A stretch of DNA of 8,254 nt from the NCBI GenBank assembly GCA_030452365.1, contig JAKDMK010000086.1, positions 1-8,254 on the forward strand, read 5' to 3'. Shown here piece after piece: positions 1 through 7,473 of this stretch. Numbering within the stretch: the stretch's first letter is position 1; every line of letters begins with the position of its first letter. The notes below the pieces were generated by a model. The model was given only the letters and a program-made list of their open reading frames with translations. It ran no database searches and was not told the DNA's origin. This DNA is from Nitrococcus sp. (GTDB taxonomy: Bacteria; Pseudomonadota; Gammaproteobacteria; Nitrococcales; Nitrococcaceae). Both the position numbers and the translations under genes were made by a program.

Positions 1-1
1 G

Positions 2-874
2 GCCGAGCACGTCGCGGCGGAGCTGCGCCGCCAGTATCAGGATCTTGATGTCGAGCTGGTGGCGATGACCACGCGTGGCGATCGCATTCTCGATACGCCG
101 CTTGCGCGTATTGGTGGCAAGGCGCTATTCGTCAAAGAGCTCGAGCGTGGAATTTTCGAGGGGCGGGCGGATATCGCGGTGCATTCGATCAAAGACGTTC
201 CTGCCCAGCTGCCCGAGGGCATGCATCTGCCGGTGGTGCTCGAGCGCGAAGATCCTTGCGATGCCTTCGTCTCCAATCGGTATGCTAACTTGGATGCATT
301 ACCCGTGGGGGCGCGAATGGGTACCGCCAGCCTGCGCCGGGAATGCCAGCTGCGGGCGCAGCGCCCGGACTTGCGCGTGGGCACTCTACGTGGCAACGTG
401 CAGACGCGGCTTGGCAAGCTCGACAGTGGGGAGTTTGATGCGATCGTATTGGCGGCGGCTGGGCTGCGACGCTTAGGCCTTAGCGAGCGTATCCGCTGTA
501 CGCTAACGCCGGAGCAAAGCCTACCCGCCGTTGGGCAGGGGGCTTTGGGGCTTGAGTGTCGGGTCGACGATCATGAGATCAACGACCTAATCGCGCCCTT
601 GGCCCATTATCCAAGCTATCTTCGGGTTGCGGCCGAGCGTGCCTTCAATGCGCGACTCGAGGGCAGCTGCCAGGTTCCAATCGCCGCCTACGCCGTGCTC
701 GATGGGCAAAACATCTGGTTGCGAGCGCTGGTTGGCTCTCGCGATGGGACCTGTGTGCTGCGCGGAGAGATCCGTGGGCATACGTCAGCGGGAGTCAGCT
801 TAGGTCGGCAGCTCGCCGAGGAACTACTCTCTCGGGGCGCTGGCGAGCTTCTCGCGGCGGCCGCCGAGGAGTAG
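2..874 (+). CDS. hemC: Hydroxymethylbilane synthase (porphobilinogen deaminase), 5'-truncated by window edge
   Basis: HemC joins four porphobilinogen molecules into the linear tetrapyrrole hydroxymethylbilane in the cytoplasm, an early step of heme and siroheme synthesis. The frame is open from base 2 ([10 protein letters not shown]...), so the first ~20 residues, which carry the usual 'RIATRxSPLALWQ' start, lie outside the window. A GTG at 59 is internal, not the start. Numbered from that GTG, visible family blocks are [13 protein letters not shown] (4-16), [11 protein letters not shown] (19-29), the catalytic-Asp block HSIKDVP (42-48), GTASLRR (88-94), LRGNVQTRL (110-118), [14 protein letters not shown] (155-168) and LEGSCQVPI (200-208). 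Cys204 in the last block is the residue that holds the dipyrromethane cofactor. The sequence is colinear with E. coli HemC, recalled from memory, to the C-terminus, with no frameshift. The stop is TAG. A hemD would normally follow at once but does not. Confidence 0.97.
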   Translation, partial: AEHVAAELRRQYQDLDVELVAMTTRGDRILDTPLARIGGKALFVKELERGIFEGRADIAVHSIKDVPAQLPEGMHLPVVLEREDPCDAFVSNRYANLDALPVGARMGTASLRRECQLRAQRPDLRVGTLRGNVQTRLGKLDSGEFDAIVLAAAGLRRLGLSERIRCTLTPEQSLPAVGQGALGLECRVDDHEINDLIAPLAHYPSYLRVAAERAFNARLEGSCQVPIAAYAVLDGQNIWLRALVGSRDGTCVLRGEIRGHTSAGVSLGRQLAEELLSRGAGELLAAAAEE

Positions 875-910
875 GCCGGACACTTTGTGTTGGGTGCACT
901 ACACTTAGCG

Positions 911-937
911 AACGACCGGGCACGGGACGTGGTCGTT
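911..937 (+). other. Bulged hairpin in the hemC-hemX gap
   Basis: The 123-bp gap between hemC and hemX holds a perfect 6-bp inverted pair, AACGAC (911-916) with GTCGTT (932-937). Nested inside is CACG (921-924) with CGTG (928-931) around a GGA loop, leaving CGGG (917-920) as a one-sided bulge. No T-run follows, so it is not a standard intrinsic terminator. It could be an operator, an RNA-processing or attenuation structure, or chance. A TATAAT-like TACAAT lies just downstream at 941-946, but I see no good -35 partner. Confidence 0.35.
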
Positions 938-997
938 ACATACAATCGCGTGGCTGGATTACCTCCAAAACGATAGAGAGTATAGAGACTACGACAC

Positions 998-2248
998 ATG
1001 AGCGACGAGAAAACGGATAAAGGTCGTGCGCACGAGGCACCGGCGTCACCGGGGCGTTCCAGTCCGGTACAAGGTGGCAGCTTCGGCGGCGCGCGCTCGA
1101 CGCCACCGGCTCCGAAAAGGGATGGCGGCCGTGGCGCGCCCCCAGCACGCACCGGCAGGGCGGTAGCGGCGTTTGCGCTGATCGTGGCTCTGCTCGTCGC
1201 GGCGGGCGCCGCGGGCGGCGGCTATTGGCTCTGGCAACAGCATCAGCGGCTGCAGGCGCAGCGCTCGCAGTACGTCGCCGCGGACAGCGTGCAGACCTAC
1301 CTCCAGCCGCTGCAAGACCGCCTTGCCGCCTTGTCCAGCGAGCTGCAACAGCTCGCGCAGCACCCTGCCCCCCCAAGCGCGCAAGCCTTGGCGCGCCTGG
1401 ACAAAAGCGTCGCTAGTCTTGCACATACGCAGTCGCAGCTGCAGCAACGGTTAGCGAAACTCCAGCAAGTCAATGCCGAGGTGCGCCAGAATGGCCAACA
1501 GCTCAGTCAACGCCTCGATGAACTAGCACGCGCCGGGCGCGCGGCGTGGGCGGAGGCGGAGGCAGGCTATTTGGCTTTCGTGGCGGAAAACAGGGTCCGG
1601 TTCTACGGGGATGTCGATTCCGCCCTGGCGGCCCTCAAGAAAGCCGACGCGTTGCTGGCGGATCTCGGTGGCGAGTCGATCGAGGCCCGCCGTGGCATTG
1701 CTCGGGCGGTTGACAGCCTGCTGGAGGTTAACCCGCCGGATCGCCTTGAGATTGCCCATGCCGTGGGCGAGCTCGTGGATCGTTTGGATGATCTCCCGCT
1801 CGCAGTCGGACCCCGCAATGAGGCGGGCGCGCTCGTCTCCGCGAGCGCTGAGGTCCCGGCGAGTGCTGATGCGAATTGGAAGACGCAGGTAGGGCATGCC
1901 TGGAATGAGCTACGCGGCAGCTTGGCCAAGCTGGTCGTCGTGGCGCATGACCAGGAGGTCGTACCGTTGGTCACTCCACAGGAGCGATTTTTTCTGCGTC
2001 AGAATCTGATTCACGAGCTCGAGACGGCTCGATTCGCGGCGTTTAGAGGATATGAGACGCTCTATCAGGAAAGCCTCGGCCAAGTTCAAGACTGGCTGAA
2101 AACCTACTTCGACACTCAAGACGCGGCCGTGAGCGATACCATCGGCAAGATCAGTGAGCTGGCAGCCGAGCCGGTTTCTGTGCCGTTGCCGGACATCAGT
2201 CCCATGCTGCGTCCCGTGAAGCAACTTGGGCTGAGGAGCGTCCAATGA
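998..2248 (+). CDS. hemX: HemX-family inner-membrane protein
   Basis: Members of this family are often labelled uroporphyrinogen-III C-methyltransferase, but no SAM-methyltransferase motif is visible here, so that label should not be carried over. Layout of the 416 residues: a charged, Pro/Gly/Ala-rich cytoplasmic tail (1-52), one membrane span (about 54-78, AAFALIVALLVAAGAAGGGYW), a Gln/Leu-rich coiled coil (about 80-180, e.g. LQQRLAKLQQ), then the conserved HemX block WAEAEAGYL (184-192) and DVDSALAALKKADALL (205-220), with a helical domain to the end. Predicted topology is a periplasmic coiled coil anchored by one helix. The role of HemX is not settled; a scaffold or regulator of heme enzymes is a common inference. 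The Shine-Dalgarno before the ATG is weak (GAG about 8-9 bases upstream). It overlaps hemY by 4 bp, so the two are probably translationally coupled. Confidence 0.9.
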   Translation: MSDEKTDKGRAHEAPASPGRSSPVQGGSFGGARSTPPAPKRDGGRGAPPARTGRAVAAFALIVALLVAAGAAGGGYWLWQQHQRLQAQRSQYVAADSVQTYLQPLQDRLAALSSELQQLAQHPAPPSAQALARLDKSVASLAHTQSQLQQRLAKLQQVNAEVRQNGQQLSQRLDELARAGRAAWAEAEAGYLAFVAENRVRFYGDVDSALAALKKADALLADLGGESIEARRGIARAVDSLLEVNPPDRLEIAHAVGELVDRLDDLPLAVGPRNEAGALVSASAEVPASADANWKTQVGHAWNELRGSLAKLVVVAHDQEVVPLVTPQERFFLRQNLIHELETARFAAFRGYETLYQESLGQVQDWLKTYFDTQDAAVSDTIGKISELAAEPVSVPLPDISPMLRPVKQLGLRSVQ

Positions 2249-3558
2249 AAAGGCTGTTTCTGATCCTGATAATTCTCCTACTCAGCGTGGCCGCGGCCCT
2301 TTGGTTCGAGCATAACAACGGCTACGCGTTGTTTAACGTCGGCTCCTGGACCATACAGATGAGTCTGTTCATCTTCGTCGGCGGTCTGTTCGCGCTCTGG
2401 ATCGCGCTTACTATTCTGGTGGGGCTGTTGCGGCGGATCTGGAACATGCCGACCGGGGTTCGCCTCTGGGCCGGGAATCGGCAGCGGATCAAAGCCAGAG
2501 AGAAGCTGGTCGGTGGGTTGATGCTGCTGGCCGAGGGCCGCGACAAGGATGCCGAGAAGGCCGTCCTACAGCGTGCCGGTGCGTTTGATATGCCTATGTT
2601 GAGCTACCTTGTAGCCGCCATAGCGGCTCAACGTCAAAATGCTTGGGAGGCTCGTGATCAATATCTGGCCCTCGCGGAGCACGGAGGGGGGGCACGAGCC
2701 CAGATCGCAATCGGCGTGTTGCAGGGGCAGCTGCAGGCGCAGGCCAAGCAGTGGGATCAGGCTCTGGCCACACTGACTGGGGTGCGCGAGCGTGCTCCGA
2801 AAAACCGCTCTGCTCTTAAATTGCTCGCCGAGAGTGCGTTGGCGTTGCAGGATTGGGAGCGGCTAGCCGAGCTGCTGCCGGATCTCAGGATGCAACAGGT
2901 ATTCGCCGATGCAGAGCTAGAGGATACGGAGGTGCGAACCGCGCAGGCGCGGCTACGTATCGCCGGCGAGCAAGGTCTCGAGCCTATCGAGAGCGTTTGG
3001 CGGGGGCTGACGCGGGAGCAGAAACGACTCCCCGCGGTGTTCGCGCTCTACGCTCGGAGCTTGATCTCCGTGGGCCAGGCGGAGCAGGCGGAGCAACTGC
3101 TGCGCAAGCGCCTGGACAAGGATTGGGACTCGTGTCTGCTCGCGGTTTATGCCGAGCTCGATATCAAACCGGCGAAACAATTGTTCGATGTGACCGTGCG
3201 TTGGCTCGATAATCATCCGCTGGATCCTGATCTACTCTATGCCGCCGGATGTCAGGCGCTGCGCGCTGAGCTCTGGGACATTGCCCGGAGTTATCTGGAG
3301 GCCGCCGCCAGCCGCACGGAGCGGCCAGATGTTCTTGGCGTGCTGGGCGATCTCTACGATCGCCTGGGTGAATCAGACCAGGCGCGGGAGAGCTATCGGC
3401 GTGGCCTGATGAACGCGCTCGGGGATGAATCTATTCGCCCGGGGCTCCCGGTAGTGAAGGCTACCAGTTTACCCGAGGCGACGGTCGAAGCGGAGGTCGT
3501 GCAAAATACGACCGATAATGCGACCTTGTCCGATTTGGCGCGACCCAGTAGCGGATAG
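2245..3558 (+). CDS. hemY: HemY-type TPR membrane protein of the heme cluster
   Basis: This is the proteobacterial HemY (HemY_N domain plus TPR), not the unrelated Gram-positive HemY protoporphyrinogen oxidase. Of 437 residues, two membrane helices open the protein (about 3-20 and 39-62). They flank the short family segment NNGYALFNVGSWTIQMSL (24-41), and a basic stretch LLRRIWNMP follows. The rest is helical repeat: AEGRDKDAEKAV near residue 96, YARSLISVGQAEQAEQLLRK in the middle, and a clear TPR at about 363-389 (LGDLYDRLGESDQARESYRRGL). An unstructured acidic and Ser/Thr-rich tail ends it. Length is slightly above the usual ~400 because of that tail. The start is fixed by GAGGAG (2233-2238) six bases before the ATG and by the ATGA overlap with hemX. 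The biochemical role is undefined; a late heme or coproporphyrin handling role has been inferred for the family. Confidence 0.92.
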   Translation: MKRLFLILIILLLSVAAALWFEHNNGYALFNVGSWTIQMSLFIFVGGLFALWIALTILVGLLRRIWNMPTGVRLWAGNRQRIKAREKLVGGLMLLAEGRDKDAEKAVLQRAGAFDMPMLSYLVAAIAAQRQNAWEARDQYLALAEHGGGARAQIAIGVLQGQLQAQAKQWDQALATLTGVRERAPKNRSALKLLAESALALQDWERLAELLPDLRMQQVFADAELEDTEVRTAQARLRIAGEQGLEPIESVWRGLTREQKRLPAVFALYARSLISVGQAEQAEQLLRKRLDKDWDSCLLAVYAELDIKPAKQLFDVTVRWLDNHPLDPDLLYAAGCQALRAELWDIARSYLEAAASRTERPDVLGVLGDLYDRLGESDQARESYRRGLMNALGDESIRPGLPVVKATSLPEATVEAEVVQNTTDNATLSDLARPSSG

Positions 3559-3593
3559 CGATAGGTGCCATCCATTCTTAGCAGCAAAACGGT

Positions 3594-3614
3594 GAAACCC
3601 GTGGTGCGCGTTTC
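3594..3614 (-). terminator. Weak candidate terminator between convergent hemY and the reductase gene
   Basis: The 96-bp gap between two converging genes contains GAAAC (3594-3598) paired with GTTTC (3610-3614), plus two inner C-G pairs across one mismatch and a 5-base loop. Read on the minus strand, the stem is followed a few bases later by TTTT (3586-3589), so it would better serve the reductase gene. The stem is short and imperfect. No stronger hairpin with a T-run was found for hemY. Confidence 0.25.
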
Positions 3615-3654
3615 TTGCATCGCATCACGGCGTCGCGGCGAACGTCAACAGGCC

Positions 3655-4416
3655 CTAATTCGACGAGACGTATTTTTCCCGCCGCACGTTGCGCATCGGG
3701 AAGCCGCTCTCGGTCAAGAAGGCGGTTGCCTCATCGATCATGGTCGGGTTACCGCAGAGATAGACGATATCGCGCTCCGGATTGAGATCCATGTTCGGTA
3801 ACAATCCCTGCACATAGCCGCTGTGCTCGAATTCGCTGGCCTGGTCTGGCATTTCGCGGCTGTAGCAGGCGCGGAAGGTGAACCCGCTACGCTCGTTGGC
3901 GAAGGCGGCGAATTCATCGCCATAGAGCAGATCCTGTGGTCCGCGCACGCCGAGCAGCAGCTCGACGCTGCAATCCTCGAGCTCTATGCGCCGCTCGATC
4001 TCCGGCAGCATGGCCCGGTAGGGGGTCACCCCGGTACCGGTCGCCACCAGCAAATAGCGCCCCGGCGGATCCTCGCGCAGCACCAAACGGCCGAACGGGC
4101 CCATCGCTTGCATCCGCTCACCCGGCTCCATTCGGAACAGCCGCGTTGTTGCGCGCCCGCCGTCCACGTTAGTCGCGGCTATGCGTATTGCATCCGGCTC
4201 GCGGCCCGGAATGCTGGCGATGCTGTAGCTGCGCCGCAGCCGTTCGCCTGCGCAGTCGACGAAAATCGTGATGAACTGCCCCGGAGTGTAGTCCAGCGGG
4301 CTCTGGTCTTCACGTACGAATGTCAGCTCGCGCACGCGCGGAGTGATCATACGGGCCGACTGCAGAAGGAGCTGGAACTGTTTCTGTGCCATGCGTGCAA
4401 ACGCCATCCCGATCAT
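3655..4416 (-). CDS. fpr: Stand-alone ferredoxin-NADP reductase-type FAD oxidoreductase
   Basis: Soluble flavoprotein that moves electrons between NAD(P)H and a small carrier such as ferredoxin or flavodoxin. Of 253 residues, the N-terminal FAD barrel shows YTPGQFITI (43-51) and the RRSYSIAS flavin motif (61-68). GGRATTRL (87-94) and MGPFG (105-109) follow. The NAD(P) domain shows VATGTGVTPYRAML (124-137), LLLGVRGPQDLLY (153-165) and YLCGNPTMIDEA (219-230). It ends REKYVSSN, without the aromatic C-terminus of plant FNR. No 2Fe-2S domain is attached, so the partner is encoded elsewhere. The first ATG (4416) has no Shine-Dalgarno; Met9 (4392) begins the family-like MAQKQFQLLLQSARMITPR and may be the true start. 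It lies 104 bp downstream of hpnN on the same strand, with a poor promoter-like TTGTAC / TAATGT pair (16-bp spacer) between them. Its substrate and any tie to hopanoids are not shown. The gene symbol is tentative. Confidence 0.88.
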   Translation of the reverse strand: MIGMAFARMAQKQFQLLLQSARMITPRVRELTFVREDQSPLDYTPGQFITIFVDCAGERLRRSYSIASIPGREPDAIRIAATNVDGGRATTRLFRMEPGERMQAMGPFGRLVLREDPPGRYLLVATGTGVTPYRAMLPEIERRIELEDCSVELLLGVRGPQDLLYGDEFAAFANERSGFTFRACYSREMPDQASEFEHSGYVQGLLPNMDLNPERDIVYLCGNPTMIDEATAFLTESGFPMRNVRREKYVSSN

Positions 4417-4520
4417 AAAGATGTAAGGATAACATTAGAAAGGCCGCTTGGTCGTACAAATGGCGCTGGCAGCGATCAGTGCCCGTAAGCAGGCGGCGAC
4501 CGGATCGGTTCCCGCCGATG

Positions 4521-7181
4521 TCATCGTCTATGCGGTGACACACGCAACAGCACTGCCGGCAGCACGACCAAGGTGCAGATCAGGATCCAGCCGAGTGCGA
4601 TGCTCAAGGTGCGGCCCAGCATCGCCACCCCAGGATCGGGAGCGATTGCCAGGCTACCGAAGGAGCTCATGGTTGTCAGCGCGCTGAACAATATCGCGGC
4701 CGGTGTGCTGCTCAGCAGCACTCTGTCCACGGGCTCGCCACTGCGCCAGCGCAGCACGAAGTAGATGCCATAGGAGACACCTAGCCCAGCGATCAACGGC
4801 AAAACGATGATATTACCAAGGTTGAAGCTAATACCCAGGACTACCATGGTGGCTACCGCCAACACCCCGGCGAGGCCGAGTGGCGCTAACGCCAGCAGCG
4901 TGTCCCATGGGTTGCGCAAGACCACCAGCAGCAAGACGAGGATCGCGGCGGCCGCGATCACAGAGGCTTGACGAAAGGCCCCGAGCATCACGTCACCGCC
5001 TTTTTTCAGTATAACCGGTGCGCCAATTGCCTGCGGTGCAACATCCCGTACCTCACGGACGAATTGGCGCAAACTCGGAATTTGATTCAGGTCCAGGTTC
5101 GAGAAAACCTGCACTCGCGCACGCCCATCGGTCGCGAGGTAGCGCCCGCGCAGCTCCTGCGGAAGAGCATCCAAGGTGATCTCCCGCGCTTGCAGGGATA
5201 GGCTGAGGCGATTGAGCTCGGCAGGCAGCGCACCGATGATGCGGTTTTGCAATACCAGGAGTTTCTCCGGGTGGTTGCTAAAGCGATCCTGATAGGCATC
5301 GATTGCCTGGCCTAATGCAGTGATTTGGCCTGCTAAATTGGACTGCCCGTGCGCCGGGCGCCATTGCGCCAGGCGGGCGCGAAAATCACTCAAAGCCACT
5401 CTTAGATCGGCTGCACCCGGCGACTTTGCGTCCGCTTGCGGCAGCAACGTGTATGGCGGAATGATTATGGCTAGGCGCTGGATGATGTCGAGCTTCTGCG
5501 CCTGATTCTCGGGCACGAAGCTCGCCAGGGTCACGGTTTGTGCAACGGACGGCAGTTGAGAGACGCGCTCGGCCAATTGTTGGGCGGCGGCCAGGTTGGG
5601 CTGCAGGATTTCTATGGTATAGGGCGAGTGCTCACTCTCGGCGAGCAGTGAGCGAAAGGTCTTGACGGCTTCCGAGGTCGGATTCTGCAGGTGCATCGGG
5701 TCGAAATCGAATTGGGCCTGGATGGCGAGCGGGATAGCCGCCATGCCGACCAGCACAGCGGCGACGGTTATCCCCCAGGCGCTGCGTTTGAGCAGTGACG
5801 GTGCGAAGCTCAGCCGTTTCTTGAGTTGGCTCGCGCGCGGATAAGTGCGCAGCAGCCTGAGCAGGGCGGGAAGCAGCGTGAGGTTGGCGAGTAGCGCAAT
5901 TAGCATGCTGGTGCCGGCGATGAGGCCAAGATCGATGACTCCGGCATAGCTTGTCGGCAGGAACGAGTAGAAGCCCACCGCCGCCGCCACGGCGGCTAGG
6001 GTGAGTGCTCCACCCATGTTGCGCGCGGTCAGGCGCAGCGCCGTCGCGAGCCCACGCGTATAGCTGAAGTCTTCGCGGTAGCGCATGCAGAATTGAATGC
6101 TGAAATCGACACCAATGCCGACGAACAAGACCGCAAAGGCTATGGAGATGATGTTGAAGGGTCCGATCGCGGCAAGGGCGAAGGCGGTGGTCCAAACCAG
6201 GCCAACGATCAGGGTCGCGAGCGTCGCGATAACCAACCGCCAGTTACGCAGGCCGACCAGTAGCAGGATTACGATCAGAGTAAGCGACAGCAGGGTGGCG
6301 AAGGTCATGCCGGTCGCGGCCGTCTCAATCTGGCTGTTGTCGAGCACGGCGGCACCGGTAAGGCGCACGCGCACCCCGGGCGCTCGGCTCAGGCCCAAAG
6401 ATTGTATGGCTTGCCGGGTCGCGCTGATTGCATGCTGCAGTGGTTGGACAGCGCTTGCATCGGGTCGCGGCTTGACGAGAAGCAGTTGCCGCTGCGCCTG
6501 ATTTGCCCATGTCTCACCGAACATCAGTCGCTGCCAATGCAGCTGATAAAACGAGCCGGAGGCTAGCGCGTTGATTGTCCGCGTGAGCTCCTGGACGATC
6601 GTGCCGAGGCCGGGCAGGGATTCACCACTGGAGGCTTGCCGCTCGAGTGCCTGCCCGAGCAGCGCCAACAGACTACGCAGGCTCGGGTCTTGCGCAAGCC
6701 TGGCAATGAATGGCTGGACCTGGGATAGTCGGTCACTGAGTTCATTTAACGCGTTCGGCTCGAGATAGAGCAGGCCGTTTTGGATAAAGAATTTCCCGCC
6801 CGGTTGATAGACATCCACAAACAGCTCGGGGTGCTGCTCGAACCAGTGGGTGAGCTGCGCGGCTGCCTTGCGCGCAAGCCCCGCGGTTTGGCCGTCGACA
6901 ACTACCACGATGTTCTGGCTCAGATTGGGAAAAGCGTGCTCGAATTCGACGTCCAACTTGTGGAACGGGAGATCGCGCGAGAGCAGGCCGCTGGTATCGG
7001 GGTTGAATGCGAAATGGGCGACGACGAAATACGCCGCGCCCGCGGTCAATAGCACCGTGCCCAAGAGCACCCGCCCGGCCGCACGTCTTGAGCCATCGAC
7101 CAACCAACACACGAAGCGTAGATAGGCATCGCCTGCCTGATCGAGCAGAGTGGCGTGACGCTGTGACTTATCCGCTGTCAC
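4521..7181 (-). CDS. hpnN: Hopanoid biosynthesis-associated RND/MMPL transporter HpnN
   Basis: HpnN is an inner-membrane RND-superfamily pump thought to move hopanoids from the inner towards the outer membrane. The 886 residues match the usual length and its duplicated layout. TM1 is at about 37-57; a large periplasmic loop (about 59-285) includes FNPDTSGLLSRDLPF and FPNLSQNIVVVVDG. A five-helix bundle (about 291-446) carries GIGVDFSIQF (355-364). TM7 (about 468-487) and a second loop (about 490-735) follow, then a second bundle (about 738-880) with GVSYGIYFVL (801-810). The first bundle has Asp359 in its GxxxD-type motif; the equivalent place in the second bundle is Ser803. The start is GTG at 7181, preceded by AGGA with a 9-base spacer, and overlaps the hpnK remnant by 14 bp. 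hpnK next to hpnN is a known hopanoid cluster arrangement. The reading frame is intact throughout. Confidence 0.93.
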   Translation of the reverse strand: MTADKSQRHATLLDQAGDAYLRFVCWLVDGSRRAAGRVLLGTVLLTAGAAYFVVAHFAFNPDTSGLLSRDLPFHKLDVEFEHAFPNLSQNIVVVVDGQTAGLARKAAAQLTHWFEQHPELFVDVYQPGGKFFIQNGLLYLEPNALNELSDRLSQVQPFIARLAQDPSLRSLLALLGQALERQASSGESLPGLGTIVQELTRTINALASGSFYQLHWQRLMFGETWANQAQRQLLLVKPRPDASAVQPLQHAISATRQAIQSLGLSRAPGVRVRLTGAAVLDNSQIETAATGMTFATLLSLTLIVILLLVGLRNWRLVIATLATLIVGLVWTTAFALAAIGPFNIISIAFAVLFVGIGVDFSIQFCMRYREDFSYTRGLATALRLTARNMGGALTLAAVAAAVGFYSFLPTSYAGVIDLGLIAGTSMLIALLANLTLLPALLRLLRTYPRASQLKKRLSFAPSLLKRSAWGITVAAVLVGMAAIPLAIQAQFDFDPMHLQNPTSEAVKTFRSLLAESEHSPYTIEILQPNLAAAQQLAERVSQLPSVAQTVTLASFVPENQAQKLDIIQRLAIIIPPYTLLPQADAKSPGAADLRVALSDFRARLAQWRPAHGQSNLAGQITALGQAIDAYQDRFSNHPEKLLVLQNRIIGALPAELNRLSLSLQAREITLDALPQELRGRYLATDGRARVQVFSNLDLNQIPSLRQFVREVRDVAPQAIGAPVILKKGGDVMLGAFRQASVIAAAAILVLLLVVLRNPWDTLLALAPLGLAGVLAVATMVVLGISFNLGNIIVLPLIAGLGVSYGIYFVLRWRSGEPVDRVLLSSTPAAILFSALTTMSSFGSLAIAPDPGVAMLGRTLSIALGWILICTLVVLPAVLLRVSPHRR

Positions 7182-7473
7182 GAACGCCGATCCTGGTGAT
7201 GCCTATGTCGGTTAGCGTGGCTGCGACCCGGCGGCTCAATAAGGCACCGAGCTCGCGCTGGTGCTGATAGCCGTGCATCGTCGCGGCGATCTCGGCCCCG
7301 GAGCATGTGCCGGGATGGAAGTAGAGCTCGTTGTGGTCCGGCGGTAGTGCCGCCAAGGTGCGCAGCACGAATTCCTCGTCCATGTTCTCCCTCGTGCTTA
7401 GCGCGAAGTGGTAGTTATTGTATGCCAGAGACCCGCGCCGCATCGCATCCTCGCGCCCGTACCGCGCCAGCGC
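7168..7473 (-). pseudogene. hpnK: C-terminal remnant of hpnK (YdjC-like/HpnK deacetylase family), N-terminal two thirds missing
   Basis: The translated remnant (LARYGREDAMRRGSLAYNNY... to GIGVRDSG-like end, about 101 codons from the upstream TAG) matches the C-terminal part of HpnK as I recall it: the block LPPDHNELYFHPGT and GYQHQRELGALLS are typical. Intact HpnK is about 280 residues, and its metal-binding Asp-Asp and His residues lie in the missing part, so this piece cannot be an active deacetylase. The frame runs open back to TAG 7474-7476, which is also the stop of the DUF1614 gene. An ATG at 7443 with GAGG five bases upstream could start a 91-residue product. The 3' end (TAA at 7168) overlaps hpnN by 14 bp, as in an intact operon, so the break is only at the 5' side. 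It is either a real deletion or an assembly join. Confidence 0.75.

Noticed and set aside
918..946. Promoter for hemX built on TACAAT at 941-946
   Set aside because: The -10 match is good, but no acceptable -35 hexamer occurs 16-18 bp upstream; not listed as a promoter.
875..997. Possible hemD remnant in the hemC-hemX gap
   Set aside because: Two plus frames stay open for most of the gap, but their translations show no HemD motif and are too short to judge as a relic.
688..1376. Long minus-strand open frames opposite hemC/hemX (688-1152 and 936-1376)
   Set aside because: They are Arg/Pro/Ala-rich with no family resemblance and lie antisense to well-supported genes; typical of GC-rich codon shadows.
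4432..4459. Promoter for the reductase, TTGTAC / TAATGT on the minus strand
   Set aside because: Both boxes match only about half of the consensus; chance similarity cannot be excluded.
3823..4488. 221-codon plus-strand frame opposite the reductase
   Set aside because: Antisense to a clear FAD/NAD(P) oxidoreductase with intact motifs; composition is shadow-like, with no recognisable domain.
5632..6195. 187-codon minus-strand frame inside hpnN in another frame
   Set aside because: It overlaps the conserved transmembrane core of hpnN and is rich in His/Arg/Pro, as expected of a frame shadow.
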